From contig WQZJ01000057.1 of the NCBI GenBank assembly GCA_009780795.1, forward strand, positions 1 to 7,490: 7,490 nucleotides of DNA, written 5' to 3'. The notes under the pieces are model-generated. The model made no database searches. It was given only the letters and a program-made list of their open reading frames with translations, and was not told the origin of the DNA. This DNA is from Methanomassiliicoccaceae archaeon. Its GTDB lineage: Archaea > Thermoplasmatota > Thermoplasmata > Methanomassiliicoccales > Methanomethylophilaceae. This document shows, one piece after another, positions 1 through 6,003 of this stretch (position 1 is the stretch's first letter; every line of letters begins with the position of its first letter). Both the position numbers and the translations under genes were made by a program.

Positions 1-381
1 AAAGTCCTTAGGGAATATCTTGTACAGTTCGCCGTTGTCCGCCATGACCGGGTCCACTATTATTGTGGTATCCTCTGACCTGAGCCTGCCGAACGTCTCC
101 GCCATTATGTCGATCTGTTCGAACGATCCGAGGAATCCGGTGTACACGGCATCGAACTTAAGACCGAGGGACACCCAATGGTCGACGATCCCGCGGATGT
201 CGTCCGTCAGGTCGCGATACGTGAATCCGGTGAATCCGCCGGTGTGCGTCGACAGCACCGCCGTCGGTATCACTGATGTCTCGATACCGGCCGCCGATAT
301 TATCGGCAGGGCGACTGTGAGCGAGCATCTTCCGAAGCAGGATATATCATGTATGGCGGCGACGCGTTTCTGCATGTTCAT
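1..381 (-). CDS. Pyridoxamine/pyridoxal kinase, N-terminal 127 residues (runs off left edge)
   Basis: Reading the minus strand from ATG at 381 gives 127 uninterrupted codons to the window edge, so the C-terminal part is missing. The protein matches the ribokinase-fold pyridoxamine kinases that phosphorylate vitamin B6 vitamers (pyridoxal, pyridoxamine) in the cytoplasm for PLP salvage. Visible family signatures are HDISCFGRCSLTVALPI near residue 11, the vitamer-pocket stretch LSTHTGGFTGFTYRDLTDD around residues 43-61, YTGFLGS near 80, and VDPVMADNGELY near 110. Most relatives have VDPVMGDNG, so the G-to-A change is a small departure. The ATP-binding and catalytic GxGD region lies outside the window. 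ATG 381 is preferred over ATG 375 because a TTTAATAT box at 403-410 is centred 25.5 nt upstream, which fits a leaderless mRNA. Identification is firm; preference for pyridoxal or pyridoxamine cannot be read from this half. Confidence 0.88.
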   Translation of the reverse strand, partial: MNMQKRVAAIHDISCFGRCSLTVALPIISAAGIETSVIPTAVLSTHTGGFTGFTYRDLTDDIRGIVDHWVSLGLKFDAVYTGFLGSFEQIDIMAETFGRLRSEDTTIIVDPVMADNGELYKIFPKDF

Positions 382-402
382 AGAAGAAATAAGAAAATGA
401 TG

Positions 403-410
403 ATATTAAA
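403..410 (-). promoter_or_regulatory. TATA box of the pyridoxamine kinase gene
   Basis: On the minus strand TTTAATAT is centred 25.5 nt before ATG 381. It overlaps the TAA stop (406-408) of the upstream gene. The 20 nt between box and start are T-rich (TTTTCTTATTTCTTCT), so they could also serve as the oligo-T terminator of the upstream gene. Inferred from sequence and spacing only. Confidence 0.6.
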
Positions 411-792
411 CGATGACGCAGTCATATTCGGGGTGTTCTGTGATGTCTGCGTCCGCAGGACGTTTGAAACAGACCGGCATCTGACGGCATAATTCCCTCG
501 CCCCGTACACCTCCGAATCCGGAAATGACCGGAGAGCGATATCGTATAATGAAATATCATAAACGATCACGTGTCTCCGTACGCCCGGAGCGGCGAACGA
601 CCTTGGAAGTCTTGTGATATTGCCCTTACATTTTATCTTGATCACATTGGCCCCGCCGGCCCTCAGACGTTCCGCTAAAAGATCAAGGAGACATTCGGTG
701 CCCATCCGGCGCTCCCCGGCGGCCGCGCCGGCATCCGAGCGGGAGATGAACGAATCGATCCTGTTTATCGTGATGTCCTTGTTGACCTACAT
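406..792 (-). CDS. Unrecognised small alpha/beta protein with in-frame TAG as codon 2
   Basis: I do not recognise this protein. The open frame ending in TAA at 406-408 can be read from ATG 705 (99 aa), but protein-like sequence without TAA or TGA continues upstream for 27 more codons (KDITINRIDSFISRSDAG...). It reaches ATG TAG at 792-787. No ATG, GTG or TTG lies between that TAG and ATG 705. A CTTAATAT box at 815-822 sits 26.5 nt before ATG 792, the same spacing as neighbouring genes, so the transcript should begin at ATG 792. In a pyrrolysine-using archaeon the TAG could be decoded, giving about 128 aa. The alternative is ATG 705, which has GGGGAG six nt upstream (712-717). The body alternates predicted helix and strand (GTECLLDLLAERLRAGGANV, HVIVYDISLYDIAL) and ends in the hydrophobic YDCVIV. 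It has no membrane segment and is probably cytoplasmic. Confidence 0.55.
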
Positions 793-814
793 CTGAGTGT
801 GTATCGCAAGGCTG

Positions 815-822
815 ATATTAAG
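815..822 (-). promoter_or_regulatory. TATA box upstream of the TAG-containing small gene
   Basis: CTTAATAT on the minus strand is centred 26.5 nt before ATG 792. It is nearly identical to the TTTAATAT box of the downstream kinase gene. Its position argues that translation begins at ATG 792 (followed by TAG) rather than at ATG 705, which would need a leader of about 87 nt. Confidence 0.55.
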
Positions 823-840
823 ATATGACCGATGATCGAA

Positions 841-867
841 ATAAAAAGAAGTGCGGCCTCACGGCCG
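841..867 (-). terminator. Hairpin plus T-run terminator candidate
   Basis: Downstream of the membrane protein stop on the minus strand, a hairpin with a 5-bp GC stem (CGGCC/GGCCG at 854-858 and 863-867, 4-nt loop) is followed by CACTTCTTTTTAT. Archaeal termination needs mainly the oligo-T, so the T-run is probably the active part. It lies between two genes read in the same direction and would separate them, in keeping with the separate promoter at 815-822. Confidence 0.5.
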
Positions 868-876
868 TAAACTGTT

Positions 877-1551
877 TTATACCGGAAGGTCTGCGCCGGT
901 CTCGACGAACAGCCAGTCCGATATTGCGACGTACAACAGGATCGCTCCCGATATCAGGAATGCGATGGCGGCGACAGGCGCCCCCAGGCTCGTGCTCTCG
1001 AAGACTACCACGAAGAGCAGACCCACGAGGAACGCGAACACCGCGACCCCGAAGGTCCTGTCCCGGCCTGCGAAAAGCGCTGCGACGACGATCAAAAGTA
1101 TGACCGCGACGATCAGCCCCATGTAGCCCGGTACCCCGTAGCCGAGCATGTTCCCTCCGTGGAGCACCAATGCAGCGAATCCAACGATGAAGAACAGCAT
1201 CCCTTCGGTAACGTCGCCGGCCTTGAAAGCAAGGATACCGACGAACGTGAGCACACCCGCAACGCACAACAGCAGGAATACGAATCCTGCGTCGATCGGT
1301 GCGAGACCCCATGCAACGTCCATATAATTTATACTGTACAGGATTGCCAGAATACCGAGGAAGAGCATACCTACGATCGATGACACCGCCGAAAGCACGA
1401 ACTTCGACTCTCCGGAACAACAGCTGTCATCGTGACAGCATACGTTGTACGAGGAGCAGTCGCCGCAGGTGCAGTCAGGGCATCCGCACGTACAGTCCGG
1501 ACCTCCTGTGCATTCAGGACAACATCCACAGCCTGATGATTTTTCAGACAT
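877..1551 (-). CDS. Six-helix membrane protein, AceTr (GPR1/FUN34/YaaH)-like, with Cys-rich N-terminus
   Basis: From ATG 1551 this is 224 aa. Residues 8-45 hold 14 cysteines, several as CxC, CC and CxxC (for example CTCGCPDCTCGDC), a composition typical of Zn or Cu binding or of metallothioneins. Six hydrophobic segments follow at about 51-74, 83-109, 116-131, 140-161, 166-184 and 191-215. The membrane part resembles bacterial SatP/YaaH acetate-succinate transporters: a charged turn after helix 2 (FKAGDVTEG, compare EYKKGNTFG) and the C-terminal GAILLYVAISDWLF...LPV (compare SAIYLAMGEVLNE...LPI). The family hallmark NPAPLGL is absent, so the link is distant and the substrate unknown. ATG 1551 is chosen because a TTTAAA box at 1574-1579 lies 25.5 nt upstream. 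In-frame ATGs at 1614 and 1599 would precede that box. The two parts suggest a metal- or redox-responsive transporter or channel, which is inference. Confidence 0.72.
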   Translation of the reverse strand: MSEKSSGCGCCPECTGGPDCTCGCPDCTCGDCSSYNVCCHDDSCCSGESKFVLSAVSSIVGMLFLGILAILYSINYMDVAWGLAPIDAGFVFLLLCVAGVLTFVGILAFKAGDVTEGMLFFIVGFAALVLHGGNMLGYGVPGYMGLIVAVILLIVVAALFAGRDRTFGVAVFAFLVGLLFVVVFESTSLGAPVAAIAFLISGAILLYVAISDWLFVETGADLPV

Positions 1552-1573
1552 ATCCTTCGGTATGGCAAGGAAC

Positions 1574-1581
1574 TTTAAAAA
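1574..1581 (-). promoter_or_regulatory. TATA box of the Cys-rich membrane protein gene
   Basis: TTTTTAAA on the minus strand; its TTTAAA core is centred 25.5 nt before ATG 1551. This supports a leaderless transcript and the shorter 224-aa protein. Confidence 0.6.
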
Positions 1582-1613
1582 CTCTCCTTTAAAATGCATA
1601 AGTCGGGCGCACA

Positions 1614-1633
1614 ATAATTAATACCCGCCGGAG
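1614..1633 (+). promoter_or_regulatory. TATA-like box and Shine-Dalgarno of the ygiQ-family gene
   Basis: An AT-only stretch (ATAATTAATA, 1613-1622) is centred about 24 nt before ATG 1642. GGAG at 1630-1633 lies eight nt before the same ATG. The two signals compete: a TSS at normal distance from the box would leave almost no leader to hold the GGAG. With the opposite-strand box at 1574-1581, this makes a compact 90-bp divergent promoter region. Confidence 0.45.
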
Positions 1634-1641
1634 AATGACAT

Positions 1642-3339
1642 ATGGAAAAGATGTTCATACCCGTCAGTCAAAAAGAGGCCGAAAAGAGAGGATGGGATGG
1701 TTTTGACATCATCCTCGTGTCAGGGGACGCATACGTCGACTCGTACTACAACGGATCGGCGGTGATAGGCCATTGGCTCATGGACAACGGGTTCAGAGTC
1801 GGTATGATACCGCAACCGAACGTCACGGACGGTGACGATATAACAGCGCTTGGAGAACCGCTTCTCTTCTGGTCCGTCTCCGCGGGGTGTGTCGATTCGA
1901 TGGTGGCGAACTACTCCGCCACCAAGAAATGGAGGAAGGATGACGACTTCACACCGGGCGGGGTGAACGACAGACGCCCGGACAGGGCGTGCATAGCATA
2001 TTCGAATCTCATCAAAAAACATTTCAAAGGGACACGTCCGATTGTTCTGGGAGGTATAGAGGCAAGCCTTCGGCGTATAGCGCACTACGACATGTGGTCC
2101 GAATCCGTGAGACGGTCGCTGCTGTTCGACGCAAAAGCCGACATAATAACATACGGGATGGCGGAGCTCTCGAACCTCGGGATAGCCGAGGCGATGAGGG
2201 ACGGAAAGGAATGGAGGGATGTCAGAGGCATATGTCACATCTCCAAGGACAGAAAGGAAGGATATGAAGTGATCCCATCATTCGAATCATGTTCCGAAGA
2301 TAAGAACGCATTCATAAACGCATTTAAAACGTTCTATGAGAATTGTGACCCGCTGACCGCGAAAGGTCTCGTCCAAAGGCACGGTGATCGTTTTCTTGTG
2401 CACAATCCTCCGTCGCCACACATCTCCACTGAAATGCTGGATAGGATATACGGATCGGACTACGAGAACAAGATCCATCCGTCACACGCGAAGAACGGTA
2501 AAGTTCGTTCAATGGAAACTATCAAACAATCGGTGACCACCCACAGAGGATGTTACGGAGAATGCAACTTCTGCGCGATAGCGGTGCACCAGGGACGTAC
2601 GGTCATAAGCAGAAGTGAAAGTTCGATACTGAACGAAGTCACTGAGATGACAAAGAGAAAAGGATTCAACGGCGTCATATATGACGTGGGCGGTCCGACG
2701 GCCAACATGTACGGGACAGGGTGTCTCAAGATGGCACAGGTCGGACCGTGTAAAGATAAAAGATGTCTGTTCCCGAAGATCTGCGACAGACTGTCCGCTG
2801 ACCATGAGGCACAGATATCGCTGCTGGAAAAAATAGAGAGCATCGACGGCGTCAGAAAAGTGTTCGTCGCGTCCGGGATACGGTATGACCTCATACTCGC
2901 GGACAAACGGAACGGAAAGAGATATCTTGACCGTATCGTCGGTAACAACATATCCGGACAGCTGAAGATAGCGCCGGAGCATATATCCGATGACATTGTG
3001 AAACTGATGGGAAAACCGGGAAGAAAGGAATTGCTTGATTTCAAAAGGATGTTCGACGCCGCCAACAAGGAACAGGGGAAGGAACAGTTCCTGACATACT
3101 ACCTCATAGCTGCGCATCCGGGATGTTACGACAGACATATGGAAGAGTTGAGGAGATTCGTTACCTTTGAGTTGAGAACCAATCCGGAACAGGTGCAGAT
3201 ATTCACACCGGCGCCGTCCACATTCTCGACGATGATGTATCATACCCGTCGTAACATAGAGAATGACAAGGACCTGAAGGCCGAGAGATCGATGCAGATG
3301 AAACAAAGGCAGAAGGACATCCTCTTGGGTAAAGAGTGA
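1642..3339 (+). CDS. ygiQ: YgiQ family radical SAM protein
   Basis: This 565-aa protein belongs to the YgiQ (UPF0313) branch of radical SAM enzymes. The reaction is not established. The N-terminal part (about residues 5-60, FIPVSQKEAEKRGWDGFDII then SGDAYVDS...SAVIG) is the family's cobalamin-binding-like Rossmann region. VLGGIEASLRRIAHYDMW near residue 145 is a further signature. The 4Fe-4S ligands form CxxxCxxC at Cys304, Cys308 and Cys311 (RGCYGECNFCA). The C-terminal part keeps the family stretch PEQVQIFTPAPSTFSTMMYHTRR near residue 514. The length is in the family's normal range, somewhat shorter than the E. coli protein. ATG 1642 has GGAG eight nt upstream; ATG 1651 is a possible alternative. 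The stop is TGA. The gene is divergent from the membrane protein gene and 93 bp before the protease gene, which has its own promoter. Family assignment is secure; function is unknown. Confidence 0.95.
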   Translation: MEKMFIPVSQKEAEKRGWDGFDIILVSGDAYVDSYYNGSAVIGHWLMDNGFRVGMIPQPNVTDGDDITALGEPLLFWSVSAGCVDSMVANYSATKKWRKDDDFTPGGVNDRRPDRACIAYSNLIKKHFKGTRPIVLGGIEASLRRIAHYDMWSESVRRSLLFDAKADIITYGMAELSNLGIAEAMRDGKEWRDVRGICHISKDRKEGYEVIPSFESCSEDKNAFINAFKTFYENCDPLTAKGLVQRHGDRFLVHNPPSPHISTEMLDRIYGSDYENKIHPSHAKNGKVRSMETIKQSVTTHRGCYGECNFCAIAVHQGRTVISRSESSILNEVTEMTKRKGFNGVIYDVGGPTANMYGTGCLKMAQVGPCKDKRCLFPKICDRLSADHEAQISLLEKIESIDGVRKVFVASGIRYDLILADKRNGKRYLDRIVGNNISGQLKIAPEHISDDIVKLMGKPGRKELLDFKRMFDAANKEQGKEQFLTYYLIAAHPGCYDRHMEELRRFVTFELRTNPEQVQIFTPAPSTFSTMMYHTRRNIENDKDLKAERSMQMKQRQKDILLGKE

Positions 3340-3399
3340 ACCGAACCGTCACGACACGCTACGGCAGGATCCGCCTGAGGGTGCCGACAAAGGCGCACA

Positions 3400-3407
3400 A
3401 TATATAA
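3400..3407 (+). promoter_or_regulatory. TATA box of the protease gene
   Basis: ATATATAA is centred 29.5 nt before ATG 3433, so the mRNA would start a few nt before or at the start codon. It shows that the protease gene can be transcribed independently of the upstream radical SAM gene. No clear Shine-Dalgarno precedes the ATG. Confidence 0.6.
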
Positions 3408-3432
3408 TCAAGCGAGTAATCACGGATAACAT

Positions 3433-4290
3433 ATGTTCGGGGATGCATGCGAAAAGGCGATGAAGTTCACAAGACCGGTGATCACCTCAACGAGACAATA
3501 TGACGGTACCGTGAACTGTTCCTGCGGTACGTTCATCGTACTGAACGACGACGGATGGATAGTTACCGCGGGCCACATATTCGATTCATTCATGGCGTTC
3601 CAGGAGAACAGCAAGAAGATAAAGGACATAGAGGCGCAGAACTCCAGGGGCACCTCGAAGATAAGGATAGAACCGAAATGGCTGACGAACCATTCATTCT
3701 GGTGGGGTTGGGACAACGTCCGGCTGAATGATGTGTCCGTCGATCGCAAGATAGATCTCGCCGTCGGGAGACTGGAACCGTTCGACAAGAAATGGATCTC
3801 CGAGTATCCGGTCATAAAGGATCCTAAGAAGATGAGGCCGGGTACGAGCTTGTGCAGACTGGGATTCCCTTTCTCCAAAGTCACCGCAACATTCGACGGG
3901 ACGAAAAACAGCTTCAGACTCGCCGAAGGTACGTTGCCGTTGCCGCTGTTCCCGTTGGAAGGGATGCACACAAGGAACATAGCGCAGGGTAAGAGCGCCG
4001 ACGGGTCCATTGACGCGTTGTACGTGGAGACCTCGTCACCGGGTCTGAGGGGACAGTCAGGCGGTCCGATATTCGACACCGAATGCAACATATGCGGCAT
4101 CCAGGTAAGGACGAACCACATGCCGCTCGACTTCAGGGCGGAGGCGAGCGTCGACGGAAAGAAGGTGGTCGAGAACCAATTCATGAACCTGGGTGTCGGG
4201 GTGCACGCAAAGACGATAGTCGACGTCCTGAAGAAAAGGGATGTCAGGTTCAGAATGGAAGGCGACACCGAATACAAGATCATATCATGA
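3433..4290 (+). CDS. Trypsin-like (chymotrypsin-fold) serine protease, cytoplasmic
   Basis: This 285-aa protein has the trypsin-like peptidase architecture with a complete apparent triad. His48 lies in GWIVTAGHIFD, Asp108 in RKIDLAVGR, and Ser209 in LRGQSGGPIFD, whose GxSGGP motif holds the nucleophile and oxyanion glycine. A strand with a paired CSC (Cys29, Cys31) precedes the His motif. There is no signal peptide or membrane helix, so it should act in the cytoplasm, unlike HtrA/DegP proteases, and no PDZ domain is visible. About 50 residues between His48 and Asp108 form a polar insert rich in Lys and Trp. The C-terminal 50 residues (NLGVGVHAKTIVDVLKKRDV) look like the usual terminal helix. 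The 3' end converges with the nuclease gene. Codon use matches the radical SAM gene. A catalytically active protease is likely; its substrate is unknown. Similar stand-alone proteases occur both as housekeeping and as defence-associated proteins, and nothing here decides between them. Confidence 0.85.
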   Translation: MFGDACEKAMKFTRPVITSTRQYDGTVNCSCGTFIVLNDDGWIVTAGHIFDSFMAFQENSKKIKDIEAQNSRGTSKIRIEPKWLTNHSFWWGWDNVRLNDVSVDRKIDLAVGRLEPFDKKWISEYPVIKDPKKMRPGTSLCRLGFPFSKVTATFDGTKNSFRLAEGTLPLPLFPLEGMHTRNIAQGKSADGSIDALYVETSSPGLRGQSGGPIFDTECNICGIQVRTNHMPLDFRAEASVDGKKVVENQFMNLGVGVHAKTIVDVLKKRDVRFRMEGDTEYKIIS

Positions 4291-4381
4291 TCGGTTCTAA
4301 GGCCGATGTGCCGGTAGAACGATGGAGGGGGCATAAACACTACCGATAGTTCGTAATAATCAATACCAACTCTGTCAGTAT

Positions 4382-4457
4382 CAACCAATCTCGATTCATG
4401 TAAGGACGTCTAATCTCATAGCGCCCTTTGCGAAAGGTGCGTATCCTTACAACCAAT
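4382..4457. repeat. Compound stem-loop flanked by CAACCAAT direct repeats
   Basis: In the 195-bp convergent intergenic region, an outer inverted repeat TGTAAGGA (4399-4406) / TCCTTACA (4444-4451) encloses an inner hairpin. The inner stem CGC-CCTTT (4422-4429) pairs with AAAGG-T-GCG (4433-4441) around a GCG loop, with one bulged T. CAACCAAT occurs as a direct repeat at 4382-4389 and 4450-4457. The position between two converging genes suits a bidirectional terminator, but there is no strong T-run on either strand. It may instead be a structured RNA or the scar of an insertion. The rest of 4291-4485 shows nothing I can assign. Confidence 0.4.
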
Positions 4458-4485
4458 GTCTTATCTTTCAGGAGTACGAATCCAT

Positions 4486-5637
4486 TCATTTCGAGTGCCG
4501 AATCTTTTCGATGTATTCTTTCGAATCGAGCTCACGTTCAATCTCCTCTACCGTCGGAAGGCTTGATCTCAGTTCAACCTGTAATTCTTCTTCGAGTTGT
4601 TCCTGCCAATCCGCTACACCGATCGGATTTTTGAATCCCGTGAGAGAATACTCTACGACCGTTCTGTTCTTCCCTTTTACCAGTAGCAATCCTATCGTCT
4701 CTCCATCTTCCGGATGGCGAAGTACATCGTTCACCGCGTTCTGATACATATTCAACTGTCCTAAAAATCCGGGTTCAAATCTACCGGTCTTGAGTTCAAC
4801 CACAACATAACGACGTAGTTTCAGATGATAGAACAAAAGATCGATGAAAAAATCATCGCCGCCAACCTCAAGGTGAACCTGCCTCCCTACGAACGCGAAC
4901 CCTCGTCCGAGCTCCAGCAGGAATTTCTCGATGTGTTCTATGAGCGAGCGTTCGATATCCGTCTCACGGCGCAGTGCATCGGTTCCCATACAGTCGAACA
5001 GGTACGGATCTTTGAACATCTCCCGTGCCATATCTGAATCTGGTAACGGCAATGCGGCGCTGAAGTTGTTGACGGCTTTTCCACTTCGTTCCATTGTCCG
5101 TGAGGATATCATCAGATCCAATACATTGCTGCTCCATCCGTTCTCGATCAGCTTTTCCGCATACCACAGACGCGATTTGGTGTCCTGAAGCTTATCCATC
5201 AATACTATGTTGCTTCGCCATGGTATTTTTGCAACGACCTGTTGCAAAATTGAGTTGTCCGTCCAAATCTCGGCGAATTTTTTCATGCTACCGAGATTCC
5301 TTGGCGAGAAACCACTCATCTCCGAGAATGCTTCCTTCAGATCTTTAGACAGACGATCGATGACCTTTGCGCCCCACCCTTCATTCTCTTGTCGGCGCAA
5401 TATTTCATTACCTATTTCCCAATATAATATGATCATTCCGGAATTCGCTTGAAGGATCATCTGGACACGGGTGTCTTTGATCTTTGCGATTATCGTATCG
5501 CGCATATCATAGTAGTCGTGCGGAACTTCGGCAATGGTCGGTGCAACGGGCATTAGCACCTTGTCTTTTCGTTTACCTATGCTTTTACGCCCGTCATCAT
5601 TGTCAGCCTTTCTGATAATATTCCCACCTTCTAACAA
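4486..5637 (-). CDS. yhcG: YhcG/DUF1016 family PDDEXK nuclease
   Basis: The frame encodes up to 383 aa of the YhcG (DUF1016) family: an N-terminal helical, winged-helix-like DNA-binding half and a C-terminal PDDEXK nuclease domain. N-terminal signatures are IILYWEIGNEILRRQ, WGAKVIDRLSKDL, FSPRNL and ILQQVVAKIPW (130-140). The nuclease core shows Asp266 (FFIDLLFYH) and Glu281-x-Lys283 (VVVELKTG), followed by PGFLGQLNMYQNAV, so the metal-binding active site appears intact. An acidic tail of about 35 residues follows the nuclease core. Family members occur near restriction and other DNA-defence genes; the exact substrate is unsettled. The longest start is TTG 5637, 27.5 nt after a TATATAAA box. 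ATG 5553 (Met29), preceded by AAGGTG, is a good alternative because family homology starts just after it. Codons are more AT-rich than in neighbouring genes, suggesting horizontal acquisition. No partner methylase or helicase lies beside it. Confidence 0.9.
   Translation of the reverse strand: MLEGGNIIRKADNDDGRKSIGKRKDKVLMPVAPTIAEVPHDYYDMRDTIIAKIKDTRVQMILQANSGMIILYWEIGNEILRRQENEGWGAKVIDRLSKDLKEAFSEMSGFSPRNLGSMKKFAEIWTDNSILQQVVAKIPWRSNIVLMDKLQDTKSRLWYAEKLIENGWSSNVLDLMISSRTMERSGKAVNNFSAALPLPDSDMAREMFKDPYLFDCMGTDALRRETDIERSLIEHIEKFLLELGRGFAFVGRQVHLEVGGDDFFIDLLFYHLKLRRYVVVELKTGRFEPGFLGQLNMYQNAVNDVLRHPEDGETIGLLLVKGKNRTVVEYSLTGFKNPIGVADWQEQLEEELQVELRSSLPTVEEIERELDSKEYIEKIRHSK
5227..5252. repeat. 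Intragenic copy of the TTTTGCAAC...GTTGCAAAA inverted repeat
   Basis: The 26-nt segment inside the nuclease gene (codons for ILQQVVAK) has 9-bp arms TTTTGCAAC/GTTGCAAAA around a 5-nt centre. It matches the segment at 5751-5776 at 24 of 26 positions; the two differences lie in the centre (GA versus AG). The encoded residues belong to a motif conserved in the family, so this copy is constrained by protein sequence. Confidence 0.7.
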
Positions 5638-5660
5638 CTGACCATAGAGGAGTTCTGCTC

Positions 5661-5668
5661 TTTATATA
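5661..5668 (-). promoter_or_regulatory. TATA box of the nuclease gene
   Basis: TATATAAA on the minus strand is centred 27.5 nt before TTG 5637. It is the strongest match to an archaeal TATA box in the window. If ATG 5553 is the real start, the leader would be about 85 nt, with AAGGTG just before it. Confidence 0.6.
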
Positions 5669-5748
5669 TCTCGCGGCCCCAACCTTTCAATCGCATTAAA
5701 GAGTTGGATCTGTCTGAAAACTGAGACTCCCTCTTCGAATGCGAATCT

Positions 5749-5775
5749 AATTTTGCAACAGCCTGTTGCAAAATT
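5749..5775. repeat. Perfect palindrome with 13-bp arms upstream of the nuclease promoter
   Basis: Arms AATTTTGCAACAG (5749-5761) and CTGTTGCAAAATT (5763-5775) are exact reverse complements around one central C. The element lies about 80 bp upstream of the nuclease TATA box and 112 bp from TTG 5637. A dyad of this quality is typical of a dimeric regulator site or a hairpin-forming element. Nearly the same sequence lies inside the nuclease gene at 5227-5252. The flanks of the two copies show no further similarity. Confidence 0.8.
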
Positions 5776-5835
5776 GCAATCATCGTTCTCCCGATTCCGC
5801 CTGTCTGATCAATTATTCCTATTCTTCCTTCGGCA

Positions 5836-6003
5836 CTATCTTCTTAGCCTCGTTAAAAGATCCATTATTGCCTTCGATGGCTTCTTTTTAGACACGGATC
5901 TTATGAACTCAGTTATCAGATAGCGCGCATCCTCTGGCAGATCTCCGGGAATTGGAATGGAATTGTAGAATTTCTTTGGTATTGTGATCTGCGTACAAGA
6001 CAC
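5836..6003 (-). pseudogene. Possible gene remnant, 55 codons, ends at TAG
   Basis: The frame from GTG 6003 to TAG 5836 has protein-like composition and usual codons: it begins VSCTQITIPKKFYNSIPIPG, then DLPEDARYLITEFIRSV, and ends in a basic tail SKKKPSKAIMDLLTRLRR. It looks like the C-terminal part of a larger protein, but the frame upstream is broken by TAG (four codons after an ATG) and then TAA. Reading through the final TAG adds only eight codons before TGA. Neither a Shine-Dalgarno nor a well-placed TATA box supports the GTG. I do not recognise the family. It may be a truncated gene or, less likely, a small TAG-containing gene. Confidence 0.25.

Noticed and set aside
20..400. Plus-strand open frame of 126 codons
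   Set aside because: It is antisense to the pyridoxamine kinase gene, which shows strong family signatures on the minus strand. No promoter supports the plus frame.
818..1420. Minus-strand open frame of 200 codons, Arg-rich
   Set aside because: It is an alternate frame of the six-helix membrane protein gene. The high Arg content is typical of a shifted frame in GC-rich DNA.
2509..3306. Minus-strand open frame of 265 codons inside the radical SAM gene
   Set aside because: It is the mirror of a conserved coding region containing the CxxxCxxC cluster motif, and has no start signals or family features.
4290..4307. ATCGG...CCGAT hairpin just after the protease stop
   Set aside because: A five-bp stem with an 8-nt loop and no following T-run is too weak to call a terminator.
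3420..4388. Minus-strand open frame of 322 codons
   Set aside because: It is antisense to the protease gene, whose catalytic motifs are unmistakable. Its composition (many Ser, Pro, Phe, Met) is that of a mirror frame, and it shows no recognisable domain.
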